This document shows, piece after piece, positions 45,709-54,386 of a DNA stretch of 64,000 bases. Origin of the DNA: Pseudoalteromonas neustonica (GTDB lineage: Bacteria; Pseudomonadota; Gammaproteobacteria; Enterobacterales; Alteromonadaceae); NCBI RefSeq assembly GCF_001653135.1, contig NZ_BDDS01000013.1:1-64000 (forward strand), written 5' to 3'. The notes beneath the pieces are model-generated. The model was not told the origin of the DNA and made no database searches. It saw only the letters and a list, made by a program, of their open reading frames with translations. The position numbers and the translations under genes were made by a program. Positions within the stretch are counted from its first letter, which is position 1. Each line of letters opens with the position of its first letter.

Positions 45709-47670
45709 TCAAACATTAATCAGGTCTGTTAACAACGATAAATTAATCGGCTTTAACAGTACTTGTTCTATTTCCAACTGCTTAATTTTCACAGGATCTG
45801 GCTCCATACCACTGACAATTACCCGCTGTATTTTTGGATAATGTTGTTTTATATAGCTGGCCAGCTCCAAACCGCTGCCATCTGGTAAATGCATATCAAG
45901 CAGTACTTTATCAAACTGGCTATCACTTTTTAAAACCGCAAGACAATGAGCATAGCTTGATGCGATCAGCGTTTCGACTCCTAAGCTTTCCAGTAATAGT
46001 TGAGTTATTTGCGCAGCATCAGCATCATCTTCAACTAATAAAAAGCGTGCACTACTTTCACTTACTTTATGCTTTATCGCTGTTTCTTCGGGTTGATTAT
46101 TATTTATAAGCTTATCTTGCAAACACTGATACAATAAAGTTGAATCTACTGGCTTACCGATCACATCATTAAAGCCTAATGCGGATAACTCACTGTGTAT
46201 TCCTTTCATTGTAGCGGCAGTCAGAGCAATAATAGCTCCCTTAAAACCCATTTTCCTGAGCTCTATTGTTGCCTCTTTTCCACCCATAACTGGCATATGA
46301 ATATCTAAAAATATAATGTCGAAAGGGGTGCCATTTTGTTGCGCCTTACTAACCTTATCAAGCGCTTGTTTTCCATGTTCCGCATAGTCTACTTTAGCCC
46401 CTGCGGAGGAGATCATATGGCCAACTAAAACCCGTAAATCTCTTAAATCATCAACCACTAATACTCGACCAGTAACCTGACATGGCGCGGTTTTATGCTG
46501 CATATTTGGCGTTAAATCAAGTTTAAGAAGCTCACGTTCAACTCCCTCAATATTGCCAGGATAGAGAGAAATAGTGAATTTAGAGCCATTACCAATAGCG
46601 GACTCCAAAGATATGCTTCCTTGCATTCTACTTAATAACTCAGAGCATATCGCCAAGCCCAAGCCTGCACCACCAACAGATCTAGACTCTACATCCGCAA
46701 TTTGTTCAAATGGTTTAAATATTAAGGCTTGTTTTTCAGATGCTATACCAACTCCTGAATCTTTTATACTAAAAAATAGCATTTCCCGATTATTAACCAC
46801 CTCGGTCCAGGCTCTAACAACAATTTCACCCTCATCAGTGAATTTAATAGCATTATTGACAATATTAATCAGAATTTGTCTAAACCGTGTCGCATCAATA
46901 TTAATAATCAACGGCAGAGGTTGCAGTGACTCAAATCGAAGAGACAACCCTTTATCCAACGCCGATACGCGCATCAAGGTAAATACATCAGCCATTAAGC
47001 TATCTAAGTTTACATTACTGCAGCTGAGTTCAAGTTTATCTGCAGCTATTTTTGATAAATCAAGCACATCATTTAACAAACTAAGTAAGTGCTTACCGTT
47101 ACGATAAATCACCCCCAATTCGTTATTCGCATGCTCACTAAAGTCACTTTGCATAAGTAACTCAGTGTACCCCAAAATAGACGATAATGGCGTACGTAAT
47201 TCATGGCTTAAGTGCGCTAAAAAGCGATCTTTCGAGCGGTTTTCTGCCTCTGCTTTTAATCGTTCTAAACGTTCATCTTCAACATCACGTCGAGCTAACG
47301 CGTAACGAATTGAACGTGCAAACCGGCTACTACTCATCTCATTTTTTACAAGGTAGTCAACGGCTCCGGCATCAAGTGCAGCTGAATCTAGCGCATCATC
47401 TGATTGCCCCGTTAACATGATTATTGGGCCAGCAAACCCATTTTCTACCGCTTGTTTTAATACTGTTAACCCATCTGATGCACCTAACCGGTAGTCAAGG
47501 AGGCAAATATCATGTTCGTTTTTGCTTAGTACTTCAACAGCACTCAGAGGATCACTGATCCACTCTATGTCAAACGTATGCGCACTTAACTGCTCTAGAT
47601 AATCACAAGTGAGTATATAATCATCTTCATCATCTTCAACAAGCAGCAATTTGGTTGCTTTAGTTAACAT
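45709..47670 (-). CDS. Hybrid histidine kinase, REC-HK-REC-REC
   Basis: This 653-residue soluble protein has no membrane segment. Domain order is REC1 (about 5-125, Asp in CLLDYRLG), HisKA with SHELRTPLSSI near residue 154, HATPase (NIVNNAIKFTDEG, DSGVGIASEKQ, GGAGLGLAI), REC2 (LVVDDLRDLRVL, Asp in IIFLDIHMPVMGG) and REC3 (LLVEDDADAAQI, Asp in VLLDMHLPDGSG). The three receivers suggest it is a hub in a phosphorelay. It is the last signalling gene of the cluster 45709-51326, 128 bases after the REC-only gene. Confidence 0.92.
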   Translation of the reverse strand: MLTKATKLLLVEDDEDDYILTCDYLEQLSAHTFDIEWISDPLSAVEVLSKNEHDICLLDYRLGASDGLTVLKQAVENGFAGPIIMLTGQSDDALDSAALDAGAVDYLVKNEMSSSRFARSIRYALARRDVEDERLERLKAEAENRSKDRFLAHLSHELRTPLSSILGYTELLMQSDFSEHANNELGVIYRNGKHLLSLLNDVLDLSKIAADKLELSCSNVNLDSLMADVFTLMRVSALDKGLSLRFESLQPLPLIINIDATRFRQILINIVNNAIKFTDEGEIVVRAWTEVVNNREMLFFSIKDSGVGIASEKQALIFKPFEQIADVESRSVGGAGLGLAICSELLSRMQGSISLESAIGNGSKFTISLYPGNIEGVERELLKLDLTPNMQHKTAPCQVTGRVLVVDDLRDLRVLVGHMISSAGAKVDYAEHGKQALDKVSKAQQNGTPFDIIFLDIHMPVMGGKEATIELRKMGFKGAIIALTAATMKGIHSELSALGFNDVIGKPVDSTLLYQCLQDKLINNNQPEETAIKHKVSESSARFLLVEDDADAAQITQLLLESLGVETLIASSYAHCLAVLKSDSQFDKVLLDMHLPDGSGLELASYIKQHYPKIQRVIVSGMEPDPVKIKQLEIEQVLLKPINLSLLTDLINV

Positions 47671-47798
47671 AATATCTCCCTATGCTAAAAAGCCCACTTA
47701 AACATATCTAAGTAGGCTCAAACCTAAACACCTCAAAACAACATTTACGACTCTTAATCAAAGCGGTTATTTTTTAAGGCGTTTGGGTGTGTCTATTA

Positions 47799-48260
47799 TT
47801 AATCGTTAAAAGTACTCGGCAGCTCAACAAACTCTACCCAATATTTTCCTAACGTTTTCATTAATTCAACCAACCCCTCAAATGTGACAGGCTTAGTAAT
47901 GTATGAAGCAGCACCTAGATCATAACCTTTTACCATATCCTCTTCTTGCTTAGATGTGGTCAAAATAACAACTGGGATCCCTTTTAAATTAGGGTTAGCC
48001 TTAATTGCTTGTAAAGCTTCTCTACCATCCATACGAGGCATATTCAGGTCTAATAAAATTAAGCCCGGTCGTGGTGACGACTCTTTGCTTTCAAACTTTC
48101 CTCTGCGCTCAAGGTACTCTAAAAGCTCAACGCCATCTTCAACAAAGTATAGCTCGTTAAGTACGCGGCTTTCGGCTAATGCATCCTGTGCTAGTAAACG
48201 ATCATCTTCATCGTCATCAGCCATTAATATCGTAATTGGTTTTACTTTAGTGAATGGCAT
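47799..48260 (-). CDS. Response regulator, Rcp1-like single REC domain
   Basis: This 153-residue receiver protein has DDDEDD near residue 15, the phospho-acceptor in LILLDLNMPRMDG, Thr in VVILTTSK and Lys in YITKPV. The pattern (longer loop, KSSP-like ESKESSPRPG) is that of Rcp1-type partners of phytochrome-like kinases. Its ATG directly follows the TAA stop of the CHASE3 kinase, so the two are coupled and probably a cognate pair. Confidence 0.92.
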   Translation of the reverse strand: MPFTKVKPITILMADDDEDDRLLAQDALAESRVLNELYFVEDGVELLEYLERRGKFESKESSPRPGLILLDLNMPRMDGREALQAIKANPNLKGIPVVILTTSKQEEDMVKGYDLGAASYITKPVTFEGLVELMKTLGKYWVEFVELPSTFND

Positions 48261-49739
48261 TTACGCCTCTCCTTGCAGTGTGAAAAGCTCACTTTCCACA
48301 GGTAATTTTATGACGAAGGTTGCACCCTCGCCGCTTTCGCTTTTTGCAGTTATTGTGCCACCATGGCGCTCAACTATACGTCGACACACAGATAAACCAA
48401 TACCAGTGCCTTTGTATTGCGATCGCCCGTGAAGACGCTGAAACGGCACAAAAATCTTATCTGTATATTCGGGTTCAAAGCCAATGCCGTTATCTGAAAC
48501 CCTAATAATTTGCCACGATAACTCAGTATTATGGTCATCGCTAAATTCACTATAATGCTCATGTTCAATAGTGATTACAGGCGCTTCATTTGGCCGCCTA
48601 AATTTAACTGCATTAGATATTAAATTTAAAAACAACTGCTGCATTTGACTTGGATCAGCCTTAATAATGGGCATTTCAGCTACGCTAACTTGTGCATCAC
48701 TTTCTTTTATCGCAATTTCTAAATCACTTAATATCTCAGTCATCACAATGTTTAAGTCAGTGTCTGTAAAGTCCTTACCACGTGTTGTTACACGTGAAAA
48801 CTCTAGCAAATCGTTGATTAGATTTGACATACGCTGCGCCGCATTTTTCATTCTGCCAATGTAATCAATGCCTTTTTCACCTAACTCGTCTTTATACATT
48901 GTTTCCAAGCGGTCGCTGAATGCCTGAATTTTTCGCAGGGGTTCTTGCAAATCATGACTTGCCACAAATGCAAAGTCTTCAAGCTCTCGATTACTGCGAC
49001 TCAACTCATCTGAGTACAACGTAAGCTCTTGCGTGCGCTCGTTAACTTTGTTTGCGAGTGTTTCATTTTGATGTTCAAGTTTTAAGCGATACCTAGCTTC
49101 ATTTCGCAAATTTAACCGCGTCAAAATAAACATGCCGATAATTAACAAAGCACTCGTAATCGCTGTAATCGCAAACGTTATTTTTGCTTCATTTTTAATT
49201 TGCCTTAACTTTGCAAATAAATGCGCTTTAAAAATAATTTCACGATCTTGAATTTTTGTTACAAGCGCTCTAATTTCTTTATAAAGTTCTCGGCCCCTAT
49301 CAGTATTAAGTATACCTAATGCACGGCGCTCCTTATCATCTTGAGCCAAGTTAACAGTAAGCTTTAGCTCCTTAATTTTAGCGTCAACCAATAAAAATAA
49401 TTCAGCTATATGCTGAGCTTGCTCATCAATTTCTGATCGCAATGACTTCAAATGCTCAGTTTGTGACTCTAACTGAGTGATCGCATCAAAATAAGGAAGC
49501 AAGTAATCTTCTTTCTCTGTCAGTAAGTAACCCCTCTGACCGGATTCAGCTTGCACAACGGATAAATGAAGCTGTTCTATTGCAGCTGTCAATGAGTTTG
49601 TGTTATCTAAACTGCCTTGTGTTTTAGTTAAACTTTGAATTGTGTTCAATGCTAAAAAAGCATTACCTACAATAATACAGAGCACAACGGCGATAAAACT
49701 TGCCCATACTATGTTTGTTTTTCCTTGCTGTTTCTTCAC
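48261..49739 (-). CDS. CHASE3-domain sensor histidine kinase
   Basis: This 492-residue kinase has a membrane helix (VWASFIAVVLCIIVGNAFLAL) and a periplasmic CHASE3 domain (residues about 35-180, with QAESGQRGYLLT). A second helix (ITFAITAITSALLIIGMFILT) is followed by a coiled coil. The H-box is FAFVASHDLQEPLRKI near residue 260. The ATPase domain contains NLISNAVKFR, DNGIGF and GTGIGLSVC. This H-box type usually pairs with Rcp1-like receivers, as the next gene encodes. The signal sensed is unknown. Confidence 0.93.
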   Translation of the reverse strand: MKKQQGKTNIVWASFIAVVLCIIVGNAFLALNTIQSLTKTQGSLDNTNSLTAAIEQLHLSVVQAESGQRGYLLTEKEDYLLPYFDAITQLESQTEHLKSLRSEIDEQAQHIAELFLLVDAKIKELKLTVNLAQDDKERRALGILNTDRGRELYKEIRALVTKIQDREIIFKAHLFAKLRQIKNEAKITFAITAITSALLIIGMFILTRLNLRNEARYRLKLEHQNETLANKVNERTQELTLYSDELSRSNRELEDFAFVASHDLQEPLRKIQAFSDRLETMYKDELGEKGIDYIGRMKNAAQRMSNLINDLLEFSRVTTRGKDFTDTDLNIVMTEILSDLEIAIKESDAQVSVAEMPIIKADPSQMQQLFLNLISNAVKFRRPNEAPVITIEHEHYSEFSDDHNTELSWQIIRVSDNGIGFEPEYTDKIFVPFQRLHGRSQYKGTGIGLSVCRRIVERHGGTITAKSESGEGATFVIKLPVESELFTLQGEA

Positions 49740-49761
49740 GCGTATTTATTTCCTATATGCT

Positions 49762-49962
49762 TTATTGCGTATCACTAATTTTTTGCAAGCTATCACTGCA
49801 TTGCTGACAATTACTGATGATTTTATCTAGTGCAGCAATTGCCTTATCTTTAGGCATGTCATTTTCTAGCACAAGCTTTATCAGTTCTGCATTCATTGAT
49901 ATACGATTAAGTGGTGCACGCGCATCATGAACTAATTTATTTAAAGGTTCTTTATCACTCAT
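49762..49962 (-). CDS. Stand-alone DHp (HisKA-like) mini-protein
   Basis: This 66-residue protein is almost wholly a dimerisation-phosphoacceptor hairpin. LVHDARAPLNRISMNAEL carries the likely phospho-His at residue 12. A second helix follows (AIAALDKIISNCQQCSDSLQKI). There is no ATPase domain. It lies between the sigma-54 activator and CHASE3 kinase genes, 22-23 bases from each. It might act as a His phosphotransfer protein, a kinase decoy or a remnant. The H-box resemblance is clear by eye, and the role is inferred. Confidence 0.75.
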   Translation of the reverse strand: MSDKEPLNKLVHDARAPLNRISMNAELIKLVLENDMPKDKAIAALDKIISNCQQCSDSLQKISDTQ

Positions 49963-49985
49963 ATTGCCCTCTATGATTACCTTGT

Positions 49986-51326
49986 TTACTTGTATTCACC
50001 TATGCCGCCGTAAGCATTTAGCCGGTTATAAAGTGTTTTAGTACTGATCCCTAGCATTTGAGCCGCCAAAGTCTTATTGCCTTGTACTTTATCTAAAGTC
50101 GCGTGGATCAGCTCTTTCTCAACTTCCTCAATAGTTTGACCGGCACTAACCTGATTAGCTTGGGTTTGCTTATTTGCACGTGAAAAAGGCGATTCTAAAT
50201 TACCTGGTAACGTAATTACTTTCCCTTTTGGATCGCTCATTATAAAGGCACGATGGATTGCATGGCGTAATTCTCGTACATTACCCGGCCAATCATAGCT
50301 TTCAAGCTCTTTTAACTGGCTTGCTTGCCAGTTGAAATCAGTACCATTTTCATCATTTAACTGCTCTAAAAAAGCTTTAGCAAGTAGCTCTATATCTTCC
50401 TTGCGCTCGCGCAATGCTGGAATATCGATAGGGAACACAGCCAACCTGAAGTAAATATCCTCACGAATAACATTGTTTTGCGCCAAATCAGTTAACGAAC
50501 GGTTGGTAGCTGATATAACACGACAATCAACAGGTAGCTCACGGTTTCCACCTACTCGTGTAACCTTTCTACTTTCTAGAACACGCAGTAAATTTGGCTG
50601 CATATCAATAGGCATTTCAGTTACTTCATCTAAAAATAAGGTTCCTGTTGCTGCTTGCTCAAACACCCCCTCTTTACGGGCGATAGCCCCTGTAAATGCC
50701 CCTTTTTCATGGCCAAACAGTTCGCTGCCTATTAGTTCTTTTGATAAAGCACCACAGTTGGTTGCCACAAGCGGCCCCTCACATTGGCTGGCATTATGGA
50801 TAGCCTGAGCGACTACCTCTTTACCTGCACCACTTTCTCCCATTAACATCACATTTGCGCTTGTATTCGCAACGCGTTCAATCATGGTATACAAACTCTT
50901 CATCACTTCAGATTCGCCGATTAGCGTACCAAAGTGCTTTTCAATGCTCGGCTTTGCTTTTTTCTTATTTGCTTTCTTTTTAGGGTTAAGTACTCGCTCA
51001 ATATCTTCGCGCTGCAAAGGCTTAACCAAATGCCCTACGTTAGGCTCACACATCTCAGCTAATTTACCTTTAACTGAAGGATGACCAGAAATTAACGTGA
51101 TCTTTGGAGTTTGCCCAATACTTTTTAAGTGCTCAACCAAATGCAAACCGCTGCCATCTGGCAGCATAAAATCTAAAAAAACATGGTCAAAGGTATTATT
51201 AACAAACCATTGTTCTGCTTCTGCCAAATTGGCTGCGGTATCAATGTTATGACCTAAAAATTCAACTATATGGCATACAACATCACTAAACTCGGCGTCA
51301 TCATCGACTAAAAGTATGTTTAACAT
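49986..51326 (-). CDS. NtrC-family sigma-54-dependent response regulator
   Basis: This 446-residue activator has a REC domain (Asp in VFLDFMLPDGSG), a basic linker (KKKANKKKAKP) and a central AAA+ domain. It has Walker A GESGAGKE, the sigma-54 contact loop GAFTGA and Walker B FLDEVTEMP. A Fis-type helix-turn-helix is near the C-terminus (NKTLAAQMLGISTKTLYNRL). It opens EPS1-style relay genes at 45709-51326 and probably receives phosphate from them. Its target promoters are unknown, and no -24/-12 element was found in its own upstream region. Confidence 0.94.
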   Translation of the reverse strand: MLNILLVDDDAEFSDVVCHIVEFLGHNIDTAANLAEAEQWFVNNTFDHVFLDFMLPDGSGLHLVEHLKSIGQTPKITLISGHPSVKGKLAEMCEPNVGHLVKPLQREDIERVLNPKKKANKKKAKPSIEKHFGTLIGESEVMKSLYTMIERVANTSANVMLMGESGAGKEVVAQAIHNASQCEGPLVATNCGALSKELIGSELFGHEKGAFTGAIARKEGVFEQAATGTLFLDEVTEMPIDMQPNLLRVLESRKVTRVGGNRELPVDCRVISATNRSLTDLAQNNVIREDIYFRLAVFPIDIPALRERKEDIELLAKAFLEQLNDENGTDFNWQASQLKELESYDWPGNVRELRHAIHRAFIMSDPKGKVITLPGNLESPFSRANKQTQANQVSAGQTIEEVEKELIHATLDKVQGNKTLAAQMLGISTKTLYNRLNAYGGIGEYK

Positions 51327-51493
51327 TTTAAATCCCTATGATTTTTTTCCTATTCTACGCACCCTAATAAATAAATAAAAGGTTCTGACTTTCTCTTATG
51401 ACATAGAATACGCACTTAACTATATATGTACGCTTAACTGATACAATTGGTTTACTTAATAAGGTATTTTTTTAAATTTAAACAAGGAACTCT

Positions 51494-52006
51494 ATGCGCT
51501 TATTAAAAACAGCAATCCACCCGAGTATAAGTAATGCAACTTCAACGCAGTTTACTCGCTTAACGGGTCGCGCAATTGTCCTACGTGATAATACTATTTT
51601 GCTTATGTTTACTAAACGCTATGAAGATTACAGCCTACCCGGCGGCGGCATTGACGAAGATGAAACTATTGAGCAAGGGCTTATCCGCGAGCTACAAGAA
51701 GAAACCGGCGCCCAAAATATTAAAGTACTTGGTGAGTTTGGTTTATACGAAGAATTTAGGCCTTGGTACAAAGATGACTTTGACGTTATAAACATTAAAT
51801 CTTACTGTTATTTTTGCAGTATTGATGCGCAGTTAGGACAATCGCAGCTTGAGCATTACGAGCAGCAAAATGGCATGGTTGCTAAGTGGGTTGATATTCA
51901 TGAGGCCATAGCCCACAACGAGCGCACACTGGCCAACAGCGATAAACAAGGGCTATCAATTATCCGCGAAACTTACTTACTAAAAGAAATTGTAAAAAAA
52001 CTTTAA
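51494..52006 (+). CDS. Nudix hydrolase
   Basis: This 170-residue protein contains the complete Nudix box GGIDEDETIEQGLIRELQEETGA (residues about 51-73), which binds Mg2+ and cleaves nucleoside diphosphates linked to another moiety. The surrounding sheet has YEDYSLPGGG and EEFRPWYKDDFDVINIKSYCYFC. The substrate is undetermined. It is a single-gene unit, divergent from the sigma-54 activator. GGAAC upstream of the ATG is a modest ribosome site. Confidence 0.92.
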   Translation: MRLLKTAIHPSISNATSTQFTRLTGRAIVLRDNTILLMFTKRYEDYSLPGGGIDEDETIEQGLIRELQEETGAQNIKVLGEFGLYEEFRPWYKDDFDVINIKSYCYFCSIDAQLGQSQLEHYEQQNGMVAKWVDIHEAIAHNERTLANSDKQGLSIIRETYLLKEIVKKL

Positions 52007-52013
52007 TGCTCTG

Positions 52014-52048
52014 AATAAAAATTAAACCTGCTAACTTGCAGGTTTAAT
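52014..52048 (-). terminator. Terminator hairpin overlapping the ygjV stop
   Basis: A perfect 11-bp stem (52021-52031 with 52038-52048) has a six-base loop. In the minus direction it is followed by TTTTTATT. Its 5' arm and loop overlap the end of the coding region (stop at 52031-52033). It may also end the convergent Nudix transcript. Confidence 0.75.
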
Positions 52049-52537
52049 ATCCTTAGGCAGCACATAAAAACGAAACAACCCAATCAGGTTACTCATTAAA
52101 AATAAACACTCCATTAATACCGCAACAGGTGAACCCACCAATATGTTGTGACTTATCCAAAAAGCAGTACCGAGCACCATAAATAGTCGCAACAATACAT
52201 CCCGCTGTCGAAATGAAGCAAATGTTTGTATCAAGGTTGCGATTAACGCCAAACCGCTCAGCCAATCTTGCCAACTTAGAGCCACGGCAACACAGCTTAA
52301 TAACATAAACCCTAACATCGCCCATTGGCTACGGTTAAAAATACAGTAAAAGTATCGTGTAGCGGCAATCAGCATCAATAAAGCGGCACTCATTTTATTC
52401 AATAAGAAAAAATGAGTGGCAGTTAAAAGCACCGAACTAAACAAGCACAGTAATATAAGTTTTCGGGACTTAAATTGAAACGATGCTAAATCTAAAAGTG
52501 TGGCAACTGCAACCAAACATTGTGAAAGTATGAACAT
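52031..52537 (-). CDS. YgjV-family inner membrane protein
   Basis: This 168-residue protein fits the bacterial inner-membrane protein family that includes E. coli YgjV. It has about six membrane helices (for example LILLCLFSSVLLTATHFFLL and FRQRDVLLRLFMVLGTAFWISHNILVGSPVAVLMECLF). The family function is not established. It lies downstream of the Crp/Fnr-like regulator, about 50 bases away, on the same strand. Confidence 0.8.
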   Translation of the reverse strand: MFILSQCLVAVATLLDLASFQFKSRKLILLCLFSSVLLTATHFFLLNKMSAALLMLIAATRYFYCIFNRSQWAMLGFMLLSCVAVALSWQDWLSGLALIATLIQTFASFRQRDVLLRLFMVLGTAFWISHNILVGSPVAVLMECLFLMSNLIGLFRFYVLPKDIKPAS

Positions 52538-52586
52538 AGCGACTCCTGTAAAAACAGCAGTCTAACTAGCTTTATGTCGTTTCCCC

Positions 52587-53153
52587 TTAACTTAAGTTAA
52601 GGCGCTTACGAATTCTTGATAATGATATAGCCGATATCCCAATATACAGTGCGACTTCAGTTAAATTCAGTTGAGCAAGCCAATGAGGTTTTTCGTTCAC
52701 TAAATAACAATACCGCTGCTCAGGTGTATTGAGCAGTAAAAATGCTTCTTTTGCTTCTTTAAAAATAAGCTGTTGAGTAATTAATTGCTGCTTTAAACAT
52801 TGCCATGCAGGCTGAGTAAAAAGGCTAAGTGGCACAACAATTACTTTTGCAGATTTAATAACTTTCAATTGATAAAAAGCATCTGTATCCGTTAGCCAAT
52901 TAGTAAATAGCAATGCAAACTCGTCTTTAAAATAAAACTCTTTACACTTCTGACCGCCATCAGCAGTTGCATGTAATGCCCCAAGCACACCATCAAGTAA
53001 CAAATACCCATAATATTGTTTTTGCCCTTGCTGCACTAACACGTCATCACGCTCAAATTGCTTTGTCGGATAACGCCCCGCTAATTTATCAGCCAAAGCA
53101 TGCGCTAATTCACGGTTACTATCGCCCAGTGGTAATATGTGTGATTGTGGCAT
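52587..53153 (-). CDS. Crp/Fnr-family transcriptional regulator
   Basis: This 188-residue protein has a cyclic-nucleotide-binding-like barrel at the N-terminus (DVLVQQGQKQYYGYLLLDGVLGALHATADGGQKCKEFYF). A C-terminal helix-turn-helix follows (LNLTEVALYIGISAISLSRIRKRL). It lacks the FNR iron-sulfur cysteines at the N-terminus and an obvious cAMP arginine motif, so the ligand is unknown. Its ATG directly follows the stop of the nitronate monooxygenase gene, indicating one operon. The palindrome at 54207-54223 upstream is a candidate target. Confidence 0.85.
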   Translation of the reverse strand: MPQSHILPLGDSNRELAHALADKLAGRYPTKQFERDDVLVQQGQKQYYGYLLLDGVLGALHATADGGQKCKEFYFKDEFALLFTNWLTDTDAFYQLKVIKSAKVIVVPLSLFTQPAWQCLKQQLITQQLIFKEAKEAFLLLNTPEQRYCYLVNEKPHWLAQLNLTEVALYIGISAISLSRIRKRLNLS

Positions 53154-54194
53154 CTATACAGACCACTTACTCATTAATACCAACGACACTTCAGCTGCGC
53201 TCACATTCACTCGAGGAATATACTTTTGCCCACACCAAAGCGGTGAAAAACCACTTTCCTTACGCTCCTCGGCTTTAGATCTAAGCGCCGTGATTGCAAT
53301 ACTTGCATAAGGAAATGGCGGAACATGCTCAGGTATTGAGCCGAGTTCATTCATTACACGATTACAAATGCCTCTGGCTACACGCCCTGAAAACAACGTT
53401 GTTAATGATGTAGATCCATCGCCTTGCTTTAATATTGCATCACGATGAAGTGCAGATGTTGTTGCCTCATTACACAGTAAATAAGCACTACCAACCTGCA
53501 CACCACTGGCGCCTAGTAGCTTCATATTCAGTACGTCATCCGCATCAGCAATACCGCCAGCAGCAATAATAGGAACACTCACGTTAGCTACACATTCTTT
53601 AACAAGCTCTGTGGTTGTTTTATGTAAATTCAAATCCATTGATAAAAAATGCCCACGATGTCCTCCGGCTTCTAAACCTTGCGCAATAATTGCATCCGCA
53701 CCATTGTTATTAAGCCAAATAGCCTCGTCGAGAGTCGTCGCGGTTGAGATTACTTTGCCCCCCCAACTCTTGATTTGTTGCACTATATTATTTGCAGGTA
53801 AACCAAAATGAAAACTCACTACTGGCGGCTTAAATGGGGCTATAACATCGACTATTTTTTGAGTTATGGGCTGTCGGGATGCCTCACTACTTAGTGCTCT
53901 TTCATCAACACCATACTCTGCAAAATAGGGAGCTAAAAGACAATGCCACTGCTGTGTTTGGATTGGCGTATAATCTGATTGCGCATGACAGAAAAAGTTA
54001 AGGTTATAAGGTTTATTAGTAATTTGTGTAAGTTGAGTTAATTGAGCTATAAGTTGCTGCTCACTTAACATCGCACATGGTAATGAGCCAAGCCCACCGG
54101 CTTCACACACGCTTGCTGCAAGCTTTGCATCTTGCACGCCGGCCATAGGCGCTTGAATAAGCGCAAGGGGAATATTAAAAAGTGACCTTATCAT
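53154..54194 (-). CDS. Nitronate monooxygenase (NPD family)
   Basis: This 346-residue FMN enzyme oxidises nitronates such as propionate-3-nitronate. It begins FNIPLALIQAPMAGVQDAKLAASVCEAGGLGSLPC. The FMN-binding segments QGLEAGGHRGHF, IIAAGGIADADDV and GASGVQVGSAYLLCNE match the family. AAGGAG lies upstream of the ATG. It is first in an operon with the Crp/Fnr regulator and ygjV. A perfect palindrome stands immediately upstream of the ribosome site. Confidence 0.92.
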   Translation of the reverse strand: MIRSLFNIPLALIQAPMAGVQDAKLAASVCEAGGLGSLPCAMLSEQQLIAQLTQLTQITNKPYNLNFFCHAQSDYTPIQTQQWHCLLAPYFAEYGVDERALSSEASRQPITQKIVDVIAPFKPPVVSFHFGLPANNIVQQIKSWGGKVISTATTLDEAIWLNNNGADAIIAQGLEAGGHRGHFLSMDLNLHKTTTELVKECVANVSVPIIAAGGIADADDVLNMKLLGASGVQVGSAYLLCNEATTSALHRDAILKQGDGSTSLTTLFSGRVARGICNRVMNELGSIPEHVPPFPYASIAITALRSKAEERKESGFSPLWCGQKYIPRVNVSAAEVSLVLMSKWSV

Positions 54195-54206
54195 TAGACT
54201 CTCCTT

Positions 54207-54223
54207 GTAACATTTTCTGTTAC
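54207..54223. promoter_or_regulatory. Perfect palindrome, candidate operator
   Basis: GTAACA-TTTTC-TGTTAC is a 6-bp inverted repeat with a 5-base spacer. It lies 13 bases upstream of the nitronate monooxygenase ATG, ahead of its AAGGAG ribosome site and inside the divergent intergenic region shared with the aldehyde dehydrogenase. A dimeric repressor could occupy it. The adjacent Crp/Fnr-type gene is the nearest candidate, although the site does not resemble the CRP or FNR consensus. Confidence 0.5.
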
Positions 54224-54386
54224 GTGCATTTTTTACAGAATACAGCTACTTAATAATTTATATAAATAAAACCAAACAAAACACAAACCCCATTATTAAC
54301 AAGTGGTTAAAAAGCTTATTTAGCTAAAAAATAAAGTGGCGTTAGCTTTGCAATATCTTCTGCACATGATTTGTAAGGAGATAAGT

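Noticed and set aside
46574..47107. Plus-strand ORF of 177 codons inside the hybrid kinase gene
   Set aside because: It lies antisense to a well-supported kinase with intact domains. It has no recognisable protein features or ribosome site.
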